NCBI GenBank assembly: GCA_004154925.1
Contig: QJNS01000070.1
Span: 186,001-250,000 of the forward strand
Direction of reading: 5' to 3'
DNA length: 64,000 bases
Source: Monosporascus cannonballus
Taxonomy: Eukaryota; Ascomycota; Sordariomycetes; Xylariales
In this document: positions 1-14,500 of the stretch, in pieces
Numbering within the stretch: the first letter of the stretch is position 1
How the letters are laid out: the number at the start of each line of letters is the position of its first letter
The notes under the pieces: generated by a model
Seen by the model: the letters and a program-made list of their open reading frames with translations, nothing else
Told to the model about the DNA's origin: nothing
Database searches by the model: none
Position numbers and translations under genes: made by a program

Positions 1-3000
1 ATTACAAAAGAAATAAAAATAATTAATACGGCTTAAAGAAATAATATGCCGGCGATATCGATAAATATAATAACTTAACGTACTAAACGAAGAAATATAA
101 ATAAAACTCGATAAATTCGAACAAAAATTAAAAGAAAAAGGTTACCTATAAAAAAGCCGCAAAATAACGAAATTTAAAGAAATTAAAAAGAATTCCTAAA
201 AAAGGCTTTAAACGCGACGATAAAAAACGTTAACGACCTTATTATTTTGGAAATAGGATTAAAAACGTACTGGTATACCGTAATAATGGATTATAAAGTG
301 TTAAGCGGAAATTATATTGTACCAGATATAGTTAACAAGCTTAAATTATTATGAAAATACAAGTTAAAACCTTATATAGCGACGAACGCCAAAAGTTAAG
401 AATTCGTTTACGATAACGGAAAAACCATATACGAAATTAATTATTTCGAAATTTTTGTTCAAAAATAATATTAAATAATTAATTTCGATATCGTTTTATT
501 CGAGAATTACGATATAATCTTAGCATTATTATGGATACGCCAGTACGAAATCTTAATTAATAAAAGGATTAGTTAAATAAGGTTGGTTTTATACCTTATT
601 AATAAATAAAAAAAATTTAAGATTTTAATATTCGATCGAAGGTAACGATAAATATAGGCATAAAAATATAATAAAAACCTTACTACCTAAAAGAACAAAA
701 TATAAAAAAAGAAACGAACATTAAAGAAAAATACGACATATCGTTATTATTATTAAAGCGAAATTAAAGCAATTAAATAAGAATTTAAAATAATATGAAT
801 AATAATATTAAAAATTAAAAAATTTAATTAATATATTACCGTAATATTACAAATATAAATAATTCTTTAGGAAAAAGTTCGACATAAAATTACTAGAACA
901 TAGCGAATAAGATTACGAAATAATTCTTAAAGAAAGATTTTCGACAACGTTTTACCTTATTTACAGTTTTAATAAAAACGAATTACGTATTTTTAGAAAA
1001 TATCTAGAAAATCGGCTAAAGAAAAAATGGATTCGACCTTTAAAGTTATTAGTAAATTATCTAATATTTTTCGTACTTAAGAAAAATGGAAAATTATAAT
1101 TTATAATAAATTATCGATAATTAAACAATATTATTATTAAGGATTAAATATTATTATTTCTGATTACGGAAATAAAAAACCGATTTTATAAAATTAAATA
1201 ATTTATACCATTCGATTTTAAAAATAAATATAACCTTATCAGAATAAAGAAAAAAACACAAATAAAAAAGCCTTTAGGACGAAATACGAATTATTTAAAT
1301 ATTTAGTTATATTAATAGGATTTACGAACGTATTAATAACTTTTTAACGAATAATAAATTATATATTACGAAAATACCTTAATACTTTTGTTATTTGTTT
1401 TTTCGATAATATTTTCATTTTTTTAAAAAATGAAAAAAGCATATATAAGATACGTTTATAAAGTTATTTAAGTTTTACAGCACGCAAAATTATTTATTAA
1501 TGCAGAAAAAAATTATTTCTATAAATAGAAAGTAAAATATCTGGGATATATTATTACCCCAGGATATATTAGGATAAATTTTAAGAAAATTGCTGTCATC
1601 ATAAAATGATAAACGCTAATAACAGTTAAAGAAGTACAGGCATTCCTTGGATTCGTTAATTATTACAGGAAATTTATTCGAAACTTTAATAGGATAACTA
1701 TATTTTTAACGAATTTTACGAAAAAAAAAGTTTAAATAAATGCCAGATACGGAAAAAACATTTCAAAATATTAAGGATACGATTATTAACGAATTAATAC
1801 TAATTATGTACAATCCAAATTGCCCCGTTAAGCTAAAAACCGATATTTCGAATTATGTATTAAACGTAATAATTAAATAACAAAATAATTAAAGCAAATT
1901 ATATCTTATTATATTCTTTTCGTATAAATTAAAAGAAACCGAATTTAATTACGGTATTCCAAATAAGGAATTTATGGGTATTATTATGGTATTTCGAAAG
2001 TTTAAGTATTTCCTAAAAGGAAACTTACATTAAGTTAAAGTTTATATAAATTATTCAAATCTTACCCGATTTATTACGACCGAAAAACTTATAAAACAAT
2101 AATTTCGATACGCAGAAAAATTAGCGAACTTCGATTTCGTTATTATTCATAAAAAAAATCAAAAAATGGCAGAGCAAATATTTTAAACAAACGACCAAAC
2201 TTCGAAAAACAATTGGTTAAAATTAGCCATATAATTTTTGATACCATTATAGAAAAATATTTACGCTTACGATAAATTGCAATAATTCGGGCAGTATTTT
2301 TTATTATATATTAAAAAAAATTTAACAGTACAATAATAATTTCCTAAGAAACCAAAAAATAAATAAGGTGCAAATTCTAGAAAAATATTAAAAAACTTTA
2401 ATACGAAAAATACATAAATATCGGTTATATAAATATCCAGAGATTTACAAAACTCTAAAGCAATTTTAACGCATATATTCCTTTCTTAAAATACAATTAA
2501 TAATATAAAAAATTATACGACAATACGATATTTGCGTTAAAGCGAAGGTACGATAACATAAGCTATACGGAAAACTATGGCTATTATTGATCGTAAAGCG
2601 ATTATAATATTTAGTTACATTTAATTTTATTACCAAATTTCTTATATCAAAAAATCCAGTTAGAGAAATATATTACAATAGCATTTTCGTAATCGTCGAT
2701 CAATTCACAAAAGTTTCCTATTTCTTACCATATTATAAAGATATAAACGTCGAACAAATAATATATATTTTTTTCAGATATACTTTTAATATATACGAAT
2801 TATTAATAAAGATTATATCAAATAAAGGATTAATATTTGCATCAAAGTTTTGGTAAGGCCTAATAACATAAATTAGCCTAAATTATAAGTTTTTTTAACG
2901 CATTTAAACTTTAGACGGATAAAAAATAAAATAAATAAATTAAACTTTAAAAATATACTTACGATATTATATTAATTATACGCAAAATAATTAGGTTAAA

Positions 3001-4697
3001 AAATTATTAATCGCCCAATTAACTTATAATACCAGCTACCATAAAAACATCAAAATAATACCAGCAAACGCAAATTTTGGTTTTATTCCAAAAGTTTATA
3101 AAAAATACGAAATAATAATCTAATTAATATTAAAGCAATTCTTACATTAAAATAATTACGATAATTGCACTAGGAAAGAAAGATAAAATTGGAATTCGTA
3201 CGAAATTAAATAAATAAGTATTATAATCAAAAAAGGTTAAAAAATTAATTTTCGAAAAAGGGGAAATAGTTTTTTTCGCCATTAAAAATATTTAGATAAA
3301 GCGACCCAGTAAAAAATTCGATTTCAAATATATCGGTCCGTACAAAATCGCTAAAAGAATTTCAAAAAATAATTACTAATTGGAACTTTTACCAAAAGTA
3401 AAATTTTATCTAATTTTTTATTTTTTTTATTCGAATTAATAACAAATATAATTAAAGTGCATATAGCACAAAACGATATAAAAATAAAAAACAAACAAGC
3501 ATATAAAGTAAAGAAAATCCTCGATATACGAAAACAAAATAAACTTACCCAATATCTGATCAAATAAAAAAAGCATCTAAATTCTAAAAATATCTAGGAA
3601 TTTGCCAAAAATCTTATTAACGCCTAGCACTTATTAAAGAATTTTTACCGGCAATAACGGACGCGTTCTAATTAACAGCCGATTAGTTAATAACTGGGAT
3701 GTCGGGCCAACCGGCCGCAACATATGCTAACATAATAGCCGTAACGATAACCTTCAATTATTCCTATTTCCGACGTTTTTATTCCTCCAGTTCGTTTAAC
3801 GATTAAAGCCTATATTATATCATAGTAACGTTTTTCGAATAAACTAACGCTTTCTGCTTATGCAAACGAATAAAACGAAAAAAAGCTTTATTTATCTTTT
3901 TCTAATATTTACGTTAAGCCTCGAAATAAAGCTGTTAAAGCTTTAATAATTGCTCTTCGGTAAGCGTTTTCTCGCGTTTTAAGCGCTAATATTCGCGATA
4001 AATATTTTGAAAAAAAGAAATAAGTACGCCGGTACCATCACAGGATCGACTTCGATTAATACATTCCTTATACCTTAAAACATTTTCCATTATTTTATAC
4101 TTTATGTTTTTCGAGAAATAATAAGAGTAAGGCATAATTTCGTAACCAAATTCATTAAAAACTTTTACGAAGTCAGCATAACGAACGGTAAAAGAATAAA
4201 AAACGCGACGAATTTTGGAAATACGAAACGACATAATTAAAAGCAAAAGAAAGAACATTTATCGAACGAAGAAAAGAAAAAAGAAAAGAAATTTTGAAGG
4301 CAAGATTTTGAAAGTGGGAAAATCGTTTTACAACCTAACAAATTTCGGCCTTAAGAAACGGTTAAACAAGGATCATACGGACTACTATAAGTTACGTAAC
4401 GGTAATTACTGCCAAGCCAGTGATCAGAAGTAATTAAAGAAGATTATAAGCAATTATAATTATTACCAGCGGTATAATTATAAGTAATCAAGCCAAAAAA
4501 AAAGGATATATATGCTTATTATTTTTATAATCTAGATAATTTCAGCTTATAATACAATATCGTTACCTAAGGCACCTTTGGTATTTCGAGACGTGATACG
4601 ATTACTGTATCTATTGCTCAGATTCCCACGATACTCGTACCAACATAAACCCGTCGACTTAAGGTTTAATAGTTGGTTAAACCGCCAAGCCGGCACA
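1..4697 (+). mobile_element. RIP-degraded Ty3/Gypsy (chromodomain) retrotransposon, copy A, 5' end outside the window
   Basis: Seen: conceptual reading of the plus strand with transitions ignored gives, in order, the end of gag/protease, reverse transcriptase (about 1065-1680), RNase H (about 1790-2150), integrase (about 2560-2960) and a chromodomain-like segment (about 3508-3615), then a 0.7-kb non-coding 3' region and a 3' LTR (4326-4697). All frames carry many stops, and differences from the sister copies at 38890-45710 and 27961-38613 are nearly all C/T or G/A. Family knowledge: a chromodomain at the integrase C-terminus marks the chromovirus clade of fungal Gypsy elements, where it guides integration to marked chromatin. 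Inference: inactive. The 5' LTR and one TSD copy lie before base 1, so the copy cannot be shown to be complete. Bases 4026-4030 (ACGCC) and 3674-3677 (AACA) are the empty sites of insertions found in another copy. Confidence 0.85.
4326..4697 (+). repeat. 3' LTR of Gypsy copy A (372 bp)
   Basis: It aligns end to end with the LTR at 38239-38613 and with the reverse complement of those at 31156-31503 and 37566-37938. It follows a purine-rich tract (about 4300-4325) as expected for the plus-strand primer. It ends in CACA, where the family ends CCGTCACA. The start is TT where the family has TG/TA, so the first two bases are uncertain. Confidence 0.8.
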
Positions 4698-5973
4698 CTT
4701 AACGCCTTAAAACATTTAAGGCGTTGATTATTACTTTTTACCACTTTTTAAAATTGCAGCTATCTATTTTACCTTTCCTTTAACGATTAAGTCCTTTTAA
4801 TCCGCTAGTTCCGCCTTTGAAATTACCCGTAAAGTGTTTTTCCGTTATTTAAGAGCTTTCGTAATATCTATTAATCTTAATTATTCTTTGAAATACTTAA
4901 AGGCTTTTTTTGGTAAAGTTTTCGTTAATTTATTTGTTAATATATTATTCGTAAATATATAATCTACTTTAATCAGCTTTTTTTTATTTATTTTTCGTAA
5001 TTAGTAATTATATATATTAATATATCGTAATTTCGTTATAAAAAGGACGATATCCGTATTAACGAACTGTATAATCTGCAAATTATCGTACCATATATTT
5101 AATAATTCCGTTTTTAAATTAATTCCTAACTTAATAATTAATCAGAAAATAAAAAAGGTTTTGTTAATAATTTACGTAAAAAATAATAATTCTATTTCGG
5201 TTATAAAAGTAATTATTATATTTTATTTATTTATTTTTACTTAATTATTTTTTAAATAAATTTATAACGTATATTTAGGAATTCTTTCGGTCGATAATAT
5301 TATTCGCAAAAAAAACATCGTTTTATATATTTATCGAATTCTCACCGCCGAACTGCAAAACTTATAACTTAATTTAAATTAAATAAAATATAATTCGGTT
5401 TGCCGTTTTATAATAGGTGGTATTTGGGTTTAAATTAAATTATATTAATCGAGATACGGCAAAGGATATATCGAGTTAAGTATTAACCGTTACGTACAAA
5501 ATCGAATTTATTTTTTTTAAAAATTTATAAATTAAATTTAAATAAGCTAAATTAAGCTTAAATAATAACTTAAAAATAATTATCGGCGTATTTAAAATAT
5601 TATTTAAACGTTTTTTAGGAATAAGATTAATTAACTTATTAATAAAATTAAATTAAAATAGCCAAATTCTCCGTTTAATACGGTTTTTAATTATTTCGAT
5701 ATTAAAAAATTATTAAAGGTTTTTACCCTTTAAAAAAGTATATCGTTCCTTAATTTATTAAATCGCCTAATCGATAAGGTATTAATCTTTTTGCGATATA
5801 TAACGATAATATTATTAACGTAAAAAAAAAGCACCTTTTAATGAAAAAAGTAATAAGGCTGATAAAGAACGGGGTTAAATCCCAAATCCTTTAATATATT
5901 AATAAAATCTTTTTATCATAGTAACGGTAATTTCTTTAAGCCGTATAAGGCCTTTTTAATTAATATAACCTTA
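4698..5973 (-). mobile_element. RIP-degraded Ty1/Copia element, 3' part (RT end and downstream)
   Basis: Seen on the minus strand: bases about 5973-5770 read as the Copia reverse-transcriptase core, with an ALYGLK block and, further on, FYVNN in place of the catalytic FYVDD; the D-to-N change is a G-to-A transition. Stops interrupt every frame. The remaining 1 kb toward 4698 should hold the RNase H end and 3' LTR, but I could not pair an LTR. The element is split at 5973/11572 by a Gypsy insertion, and its other half continues at 11572-15262. Family knowledge: the ALYGLK...W block followed by YVDD is diagnostic of Ty1/Copia rather than Gypsy. Confidence 0.7.
4701..4725. repeat. Perfect 11-bp hairpin just outside the LTR
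   Basis: Arms AACGCCTTAAA (4701-4711) and TTTAAGGCGTT (4715-4725) are exact reverse complements around a 3-base loop, four bases downstream of the LTR end of copy A. It lies in the flanking Copia-derived sequence. No function is known to me; it could be a chance foldback in AT-rich DNA, though the GC core argues mildly against that. Confidence 0.5.
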
Positions 5974-6163
5974 TGTAACGAGCACGATGCGTAGGCTGAA
6001 CGAAGGCACGGCCCAACGAAGGCTTATATTCAAGGTAAGAAGGGAAGGGGAGAAACAATTAGCCACCAGCGAAATGGCTGCTTCCTATATATATATGAGT
6101 AAGCTCGGGCTAAGGAGTTCGCTCCGTAAGCCCAAGCCGCCCTATAGGCTTTAGCCTGTAACA
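5974..6163 (-). repeat. 3' LTR (190 bp) of the nested Gypsy element
   Basis: It starts TGTAACGAGC and ends GCCTGTAACA on the plus strand. It is clearly less mutated than its partner at 11382-11571 (differences are mostly transitions), and GC-rich blocks such as GGCTCGGGCTAAGG-like stretches survive in both copies. It is preceded by CCTTA. Confidence 0.9.
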
Positions 6164-6183
6164 TTACCCCCTTTCTCTCCCTT
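6164..6183 (-). promoter_or_regulatory. Polypurine tract (plus-strand DNA primer) of the nested element
   Basis: The minus strand reads GGGAGAGAAAGGGGGTAA directly before the LTR. A purine run at this place is the RNase H-resistant primer of LTR retrotransposons, and it fixes the element's orientation. Confidence 0.75.
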
Positions 6184-9100
6184 AGGGAATAACGAAGTTA
6201 CGGTAAGACGGCGGCGGCTTTGCTTATATCTTTTTCTCTTTATCCTTATTTACACCTTTACGTTTTCGTTAACCCTATTTCCGTTTCCGAATAATTTTTT
6301 GAAATTATTAAGGGTAATTATATTTTCGAAATTATTACTTAATTCTTATATTAATTCGGCATAACCTACTTATTTTACGAATAACGTTTTTTAATAACCG
6401 CAGTTTACGCATTTATTTTCGGCCCTTAATATATATTTTATTACATATTTTTTTCTTTTTTAAATAATATTAATTACGGTTAATTATTATTTAAGATTTA
6501 ATTAAATAAAGCGTTTTTTATTATTAATTTCAGAAAATTTACGTTAAATTTCGGGTATATCCTTAACGATACGTTTAATTTTATAATATTATATGGCGTA
6601 ATTACAGTAATTTTATATTTAATATATATTTAAAATAATTTTTTAAATAATTACAGAATAATAACGTTTTTTAAATTTAATAATATTAAGTTTTTTATTT
6701 CGAAATATAATACTTATTTTTTAAAAATATTAATAAATTATTTTATCCGGATTTATAATAATATTATAATAATTTATATAAATTCCGTACCTTTTTATAA
6801 TCTTTTAATAAAATTAATAACTTTTTTCGTTTTAAAGATTAATTAAGTAATTACCGGTACCTTATTAATAAGTTTTATATTATATTTATAAATTAAAAAA
6901 AACATTTATTTTTAACAAAAAATTTTTGCCGTTAAAAGCTAATTATATTACCGGTAAAAGTTCGGCCTAATTATATTATACATAATTTATAAAATAATAA
7001 AAATACGTAAAAAATATTTAATTTACTTTTTTATAATTCCGTCCGTTTAAAAATAAAAAGATATATTAAATTTTTATTATATATTTATTAAATTCTGTAA
7101 ATAAGTCCAAAATTTGTTCGTTTAATTACTTTTTTTATTAAATATTAATTTTTTAAAAAAATTATAATATTTTTAATAATAGGTAATAAAACGTTAAACG
7201 TACGTTTTTATATTTATATTAAATATCGGCTTTAAAATAATTATTTTTGTTAAACGATCGTAAAATACCATAAAAACGGGGTTTTTTTTTGCTTTGCTGA
7301 TAAATCAATTATAAAATTTACCGAAAAATCTAAATAAAATGGGTTTAAAATAAATAAGGGCCGGAATAACCCTTTTTTTATTTCTATTTATATATACGAT
7401 TTGCTATATATATCGTAATTATAGCAAAAATAATATATATTTTAAATTTTGTCCTGCTAATAATAATTACGGATTAATGTTATTAACGTAACGTTTTTCT
7501 AAATAACCAATAATATAAAAATTATATACCTATTAAATTAATAATATCCGGAATAATTTTTAAGTATGAACCTAAATACATTTTTTAAATTATAAAAAAA
7601 TTTTAAAATTAAAAAAATATTTTATTATAAAAACTTTTATTACGTTTATAACCAGGGGAAAATTACGTAATTTTTAGGCCACGGCGGTATACGCCATATT
7701 TAAAGTTTTATTTTTAATAACTTTTAAATCTTATATTTTTAAAGGTTTTTTTCGAAAAATATTTCCTTATCGGAGGATATAACCAGTTATTTGTTATTTC
7801 CTTACTTTAAGTAAATTACGGCCGTCAAAATTTTCTGGATTTGCGTTAATTTATTAAAAAATTATTTTCCCTTAATTAACCAGATTATTTACCTTTTAAA
7901 CTTAATATTTTTTTATCGTAAAATATATTTTATAATTTACGAAATATAATATCAAGTAAATTTATTAATTTATTAAGGCGATATTTAAATACGAAATTAA
8001 AGGCGGATAAAAAACCAGCTTATTAAATTTGCTTTTTAATAAATTTATAGGTATTTATAAAGTATTACAAGTTTGTATAATTTATTAAAATCGTAAAAAG
8101 GCTAACTAATTTTTAAAACCTTTTTTTATTCCGCTAATATTTTAAGAATAATTAATAATTCTTTATTATATATTTTATAATTATATTTAGCTAACGATAA
8201 CTTGCTTAAGAAATACGTAATTAGTTATAAGCGCCTTAACGAATCGAATTAAAATAAATATTTTTTAATCACTTAGCCGGAATAATTTATTTTTATTACC
8301 GTTTTTTTTCGGGGTTTTAATACGTAAAAATAAATATTATAATAAAAAGTTTTTTAAATTAATTAAAAGCCTGTTACTTTTCATTTTTTTAACGGAAAAG
8401 GATTTTTTTTAATTAGTTATAAAAAGGGAATCGTTATACCGTTAAAATCTTTTATAAAAGTTTAATAAAAGTTAGCGAATTCGATAAAATCTTTAACCCT
8501 TTTTACATTAATAAAGGCCGTTTATTTTCGAATAACAGCTACCTTTTTAAGATCGATTTTTAAGCTTATTCTTATTTTAATAATAAATTTTAAATATTTC
8601 GTTTTTTAAATTATTAATTCGTATTTATCCGGGTTTAACTTTAATCTTATTTCTGTTAAATAATGGAATATTAGCTTAATTTTAGCTATATGGTTAATTC
8701 GAAAACCGGATAAATAAATTAGTATATTATTTATATACATAAAACAAAAATTATTAAAATAATGTTTTAACGTAATATTAATATAACGTTAAAAGGCAGC
8801 CGGTATACCGTTAAAACCGAATAAATATATTAGTTATTCGAAAAACCTAAAGCATATACGGAATATAATTTTTTATTTGTTTCCTTAGCGGATACGTAAT
8901 CGATAAAAGGCCGTTCGAACGTCGAACTTCGTAAATTACCGGGCTTATAATAAGGTTTATAACGTTTCTTTAATTAATAAAAAAAAATAACGGTTTTATT
9001 TCATAATCTTATTTAATGTTTTATAATTTACGCAAAACCGTAAACTTTCGTCAAATTTCTTTACGAATAATACCGGGGTATTTATAGGAAAAATATTAGC

Positions 9101-11381
9101 CCGAATTTAATTTTCATTAAATAAGTTTATAAATATTTTATGTAAAATTAATAACTTTCTTTTGAATATCTTATATAAAAGTCCTTATAGAATTATTTTT
9201 TTAATTCGAAATATTTATTTTTAAATTTATTTTTATGTCGTTATTATTACGATAAAATAATAACAATAAATTTTTATCGTTTATAAAAAAAATCTCGGAA
9301 TTCTCGTATTTCCTTAAAAAAATGTTCCGTTATATTTTTAAAGGTTAATTACGGTTTTATTTTTAAGGCCTTATTAATATCTTTTATAAAGATTACGAAT
9401 AATTATATTCCGTTTTTTTACGGCGGCTTTGCCGCATTATTACCGTAAAGGTTATAACTGTTATTAGGCGGGCTTTTTTGTATTTCTGTAACCGCTTTTT
9501 TAGGCGGTTTTTAAGCTTTTTATCGAACCATTTTTTTACGTAATATAGGTGCGGTAACGTTATCCGCGAAATGGATAAGCCGTTATTTTGTCTTATATAT
9601 AATATTATTATATTTTATCCAAATATTTCTTAAAATAAAAAGGTAAGATAAATTTTTAATTACGTATCCTTAAATTCGTTTTAGGCGGCCGTCCAAATTT
9701 ATATTAACGTAAATAATTTTTCTGATTATAATTGTTATAAATTCGTTATTTTTCGTTAATTTTAACCGACGGGATATAATAAGTATATGTTATAATTTTA
9801 AATGGCGGACTAACCGTTAATTAAACGTAAAATAATAAATATATTTATTATTAATTAAAATATTTATATATATAATATTTTTAATTAAAGCGTCTAATAT
9901 AAAAAAGGTGTTATTTAATTTATTATTAATTTTTTGCAATTTTCTTTAATTATATTTTTTTTATTAATAATTTTTGATAAAAGTTATTTTTTTAAATTTT
10001 CGTTATCCGAATCGTTATTCCCATTAATAATATTTCGTAAACTTATTATTATAACTTCCGTCCTAACCGGACGAAATAGCTTTGCGGGTTTGTATTTGGG
10101 GTATTTTTAGTTCGAATAGTTTATGGCAGCGCAGCGGAAGTATTACTTTTTCCGTTTCCAAATTTTTATTTCGTTATCGGAAAATTATTTTGCATAAGGC
10201 CGGTTATCCGAGCCTTATTCTATGTTATTTCCGGATCGGGTTTTTTAATTATTCCGTTATTAGTTTATAAATTTAGAAATTAACGTTATTAATTATGTAA
10301 TATCCGTTATAAATACGTTCTTTTAAATATTTATTATATAAGCTAATTTATTGGTTTAGCCGATATATTATTATTAATTAACCGTTTTATTTTTTTATCA
10401 AAATATTAAGTTATCGTTTTTTTACTTATATAATAATCCGGCAAAACTTTTAAACGATTAATTATTTTTTTTACCTTACGTATTTAACGGTTATAATTAT
10501 TATAAGGTATATTTTTCGCAATTAATACGTTACAGAATTACGTATTAATACCGGCATTTAAAAGAATTATTTTAATTATTAAGAGTTATATTAAACCTTT
10601 ATATTTAGTTAATTTAAGCTTAAAATTTAATAAGTAATTTTAAAATTATTAATTATTATTTTGTTTTATGCGTTATAATTATTCTTTAACGGATTATACC
10701 GTTTATTTATTTTCGAACTATATTTTTATATAAAGGAGAAAATTATTAATATTAAAATTTTTTCGTAAATTTTTTTATTTTAAACCAATAATTATAATTG
10801 TTTTTCGATAAATATAAATATTATAATACTTAGGCAAATTATTATAAAAAAGCAAAAAATAAATTAGTTTTTTTTTATTTTTGTACGGAATATAACGAAA
10901 AACGAACGGAACGTTTTTTATTTCCCGTTTTATAATGGTTATTTTATAAGCTTACGATCTATTTCTGTAAACGCGTTATTAAACGGCGGACTTATCGTAA
11001 GTTTTTAACGAAACGGATCCTATTTTATAAAGGCCTTTTTTTTCCGTTTTCGTAAAAAGATATTTTTCTATTTCCGTTATCCGGTTAAATAAGTTATTTA
11101 TTATTTTATTACGGTTAAGAATTAATTTGGCAAATTTTTTCTATTATATATTAAATTTTTAAAATATATTTACGAATAATTGGTACTATAAATTTTCTTT
11201 AATAATTCCGAACGAAGTTAATATTATAAATTCGGTTATAATTTCGTTAATTATATTATTTCGTAATTACTTTATTACAAACCTTTTTTTAGCTTATTAT
11301 TTATAATTAAAATATTTTTAAAAAACGTTTTACTTTTACCTAATTTTCTAGAAGTTATAATAAATTATAACCTTAAATATA

Positions 11382-11571
11382 TATAACGGGCATAATACGT
11401 AAGTTGAACGGAAATACGGCCAAACGAAAGTTTATATTTAAAGTAAGGAGGGAAGGGGAGAAATAGCTAGCTACCAACGAGGTGGCTGCTCCCTATATAT
11501 ATATGGGTGAGCTCGGGCTAAGGAGCTCGCTCCGTAAGCCCGAGCCGCCCTATAGGCTTTAGCCTGTAACA
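11382..11571 (-). repeat. 5' LTR (190 bp) of the nested Gypsy element
   Basis: Same length as 5974-6163 and aligned without gaps by eye. The first dinucleotide is TA instead of TG. It is followed by CCTTA, the second copy of the target duplication. Confidence 0.9.
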
Positions 11572-14500
11572 CCTTATTATAATATAGGTACCTTAAGGGC
11601 GTTTTTATATATATATCGTAAGAAAAATTCGTATAAACGAAAACGTTAACGGTATTATATTACTTAAATTCTAAATTAAATCGGATTGCGATAATAATTA
11701 ACGTTCGGAAGGACTTTCCGGTAAACGTAAACGTAGATATGTTATTATATATATTTTTTAATTCTTAATTATTACGTATTACAAATTATATTTTATATTT
11801 TTGCAAGTAACCGTTTTTATTAAATTTATAAGCATATATTTATATATATCTTAAAACTTATTTTTTTAACAAAGAATTAATTAATAATTTTTCAAAATTA
11901 TATATTTTTATAACTTTGTAAATAAGCTTTTTCGGCTTTTAAAAACTTTTATCTTAATAAGTATATACTTAGTTTTTTACGGCCTCGCGACAATAGAAAT
12001 AAATTATATTTATGTACCCGGTTTTGTAATTTAGGTATTTTTTCGTATATTAATAAATTAAAGCCTTCTTAATTAAGGTAATGCGTATTTTGGATAATTA
12101 ACTTCCTTAAACATTTGTAGTTTATCGGCTGGTTATGGAAAATTCTTATAAAATAAATTAACTGTTTTGCGTTGAAGGCGGTTTCTTATATTTTGTAATT
12201 AGTTTGTATAATATCATTTCGGTACAAATATAGGGGAAGGTTACGTTTATAACCCGTAAGATATTTATGTTTTTTACCGTTACTTTAGATTAAATAATAT
12301 AATAAAAACTTAAGGTTACTTTTATTCTTTTTATTAGCGTAATAATCGTAATAGTTATTAAAATAAACATTAAAGAAAGAAATAATTTAAGGGATAAAAA
12401 TAACTCGAATATAACGTTCGTATAAAGGTAGTTAATTTTTTATAAATAAGCTTGTTTTGCTTATTTTGTACGTTTTTTATACTAATATTATTTTATTTTA
12501 AAATTTCCGGTCCAATTAATAACTGAATTATTCCGCTTAGGTTTTTATTTTTCTTTTATATATGGATATTTAGATAGCGTATAACCTGATTAAATATAGA
12601 TATTTATCGAAATATACGTTATAAATCGTTTTTATTAATATGGAAAAAGTTATCCTTAAAATATTTAATATCCCCAAAAAAGTAATTTTTTATTAAATTA
12701 TAAGTTTGGAATAATAATCACTTTATTCGTTAAAGGGTTCCAGATTTCGTATATATTCGTTAATCGGTAATTAACGAAACAGCCGATTTAAACCTTTAGG
12801 TTTAGTTTTTAAAGCTTTTATTCTTTTTTTACAGCGGTTTTTATTATAATATATGTTATACAGCCGTAAGTTCGTAAATAGGCTTATTATACTTTACGAT
12901 TACGTATTGTAATTTCGTTTTTATACGTTAAATAAATATAATAAATTTTATATAAGCTTTATTAAAACAATCCGTATTTAAGGATACAATTATATAAATA
13001 TATTACAGCTTTAAAAATATATACGATTAAAAATAAAGATAATTAACGTTATTTCGTATTACGGTTGTTTTTGCCTTAATTATATCCCCTAAACGCTTTA
13101 TAGCCCCGTTTTAAATTTAGATATAAAGTATTAAAGGTTTTAATTTGATATTAAAAGGAAGCAATTATAATATATTTTGAAATAAATAATTTTTTAAAAT
13201 TTCGTTATCGTATTCGATTACTTATAAAAAATGTTTGTTTTAATTTTTAAAAACGCTTAAAAGATATCGAAATATATTAATTAAGGTATTTTGTTTTCGG
13301 TTTTTAAAATAAATATCTCAAATATAGCTTAAGGACCTATCGATAACGAACATTACGTATTTATATTTTTTCGGGTTTTTTTCGAAATCTGTAAAATCGA
13401 TAATTATTTTTTAGCCTAATTAAAAGGCCTTTTCCTTTAGTATACAACGTATTTGCCTTTTAACCTTTGCTTTGCCGCAGATTTAATATTTAACCGTTAT
13501 AAGGCCTTTTAATCATACTCCTTTTATATAAAACGGAAATTAAGCGATTACTTTAGAACCTGGATAACTTAAACGTAAATGCCATATAATCTTATTACCG
13601 GTACGTAATAATCTTATAATTCTTAAATTCACGTTTTGTTTATAGGCCGTAAGAATTACGTTAAACGTTATTACGTTAATATTTTCGAAAACAAATTAAT
13701 TAAATTTATTTATTAACGTAATAATAACTTAATTATACATATGTCGAATATAATTATTAATCTTTTTATTATCCTATTAATATTTTTTTCGGAATTATCG
13801 AAATAATATATTTACGTTTCCGTAACCATTAATCGAAACGAAATTATTACTTACGTATATTCCGTCGTTTTGTACAGTAGATCTATAATTAAAAAATTTA
13901 TTAATTATATTAAATATATATATCGTCGATTCTAAATTTAGGATGGGAAAATTTCTTAAAAAGTAAAACGAAACGTTTATTGTACCATACGCACAGCTAA
14001 TTAAAAAATACGTTAATACTCGTTTTACTCTCTTTGGAAATTACTTAATCTTTCGAGCAATTAAATTTTTCATATTTCTTGATAACCGTTCAATTTTTTT
14101 CTTTAAAGATTAATTAAAAGTAAATTATTAATAAATTAATTTTATTATTTCGTTACTAAAGTAAAAACGCGTTAAGGTTTTATTAAAGAATATATAAAAA
14201 CATTAAGATAAAATATGATAAGGATTTAAACAAACCTTGTAACGGATGCCGTAAATATTCGATTTGTTACGTTTTTTCTTACTAGTATTTCGGTCCGAAT
14301 AAAACCTTCCATAATTACTTCGTTTTTACCTTCGTACCGGAATTCTCCTTCGCGGCTGAGGATTAATAAACTTAATTTCTTCCTAATTAAAATTATCTTA
14401 AACAAATAAGTTTATCGGAACCCTATAAAAAGGTAAAAACGCTACTTTAATATTTCGCAATATTAACGGAGGATGGGTTATAACCCAATAATCTAAAAAA

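Larger units (their letters stand above)
5974..11571 (-). mobile_element. Complete but dead Ty3/Gypsy-type LTR retrotransposon, nested in Copia (5,598 bp)
   Basis: Seen: two 190-bp direct LTRs (5974-6163 and 11382-11571) with TG...CA ends, one RIP-altered to TA. A perfect 5-bp duplication CCTTA lies at 5969-5973 and 11572-11576. A purine tract abuts the LTR at 6164 on the minus strand, so the element points left. On the minus strand near 9040-9080 the reading FVKKF-ES-LRFCV-Y is the Gypsy RT N-terminal block. No frame is open. Its LTRs share no visible similarity with the 370-430 bp LTRs of the other Gypsy copies, so this is a second family. The insertion point lies in the RT domain of the surrounding Copia element, which reads across the junction once the insert and one CCTTA are removed. 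Confidence 0.88.
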
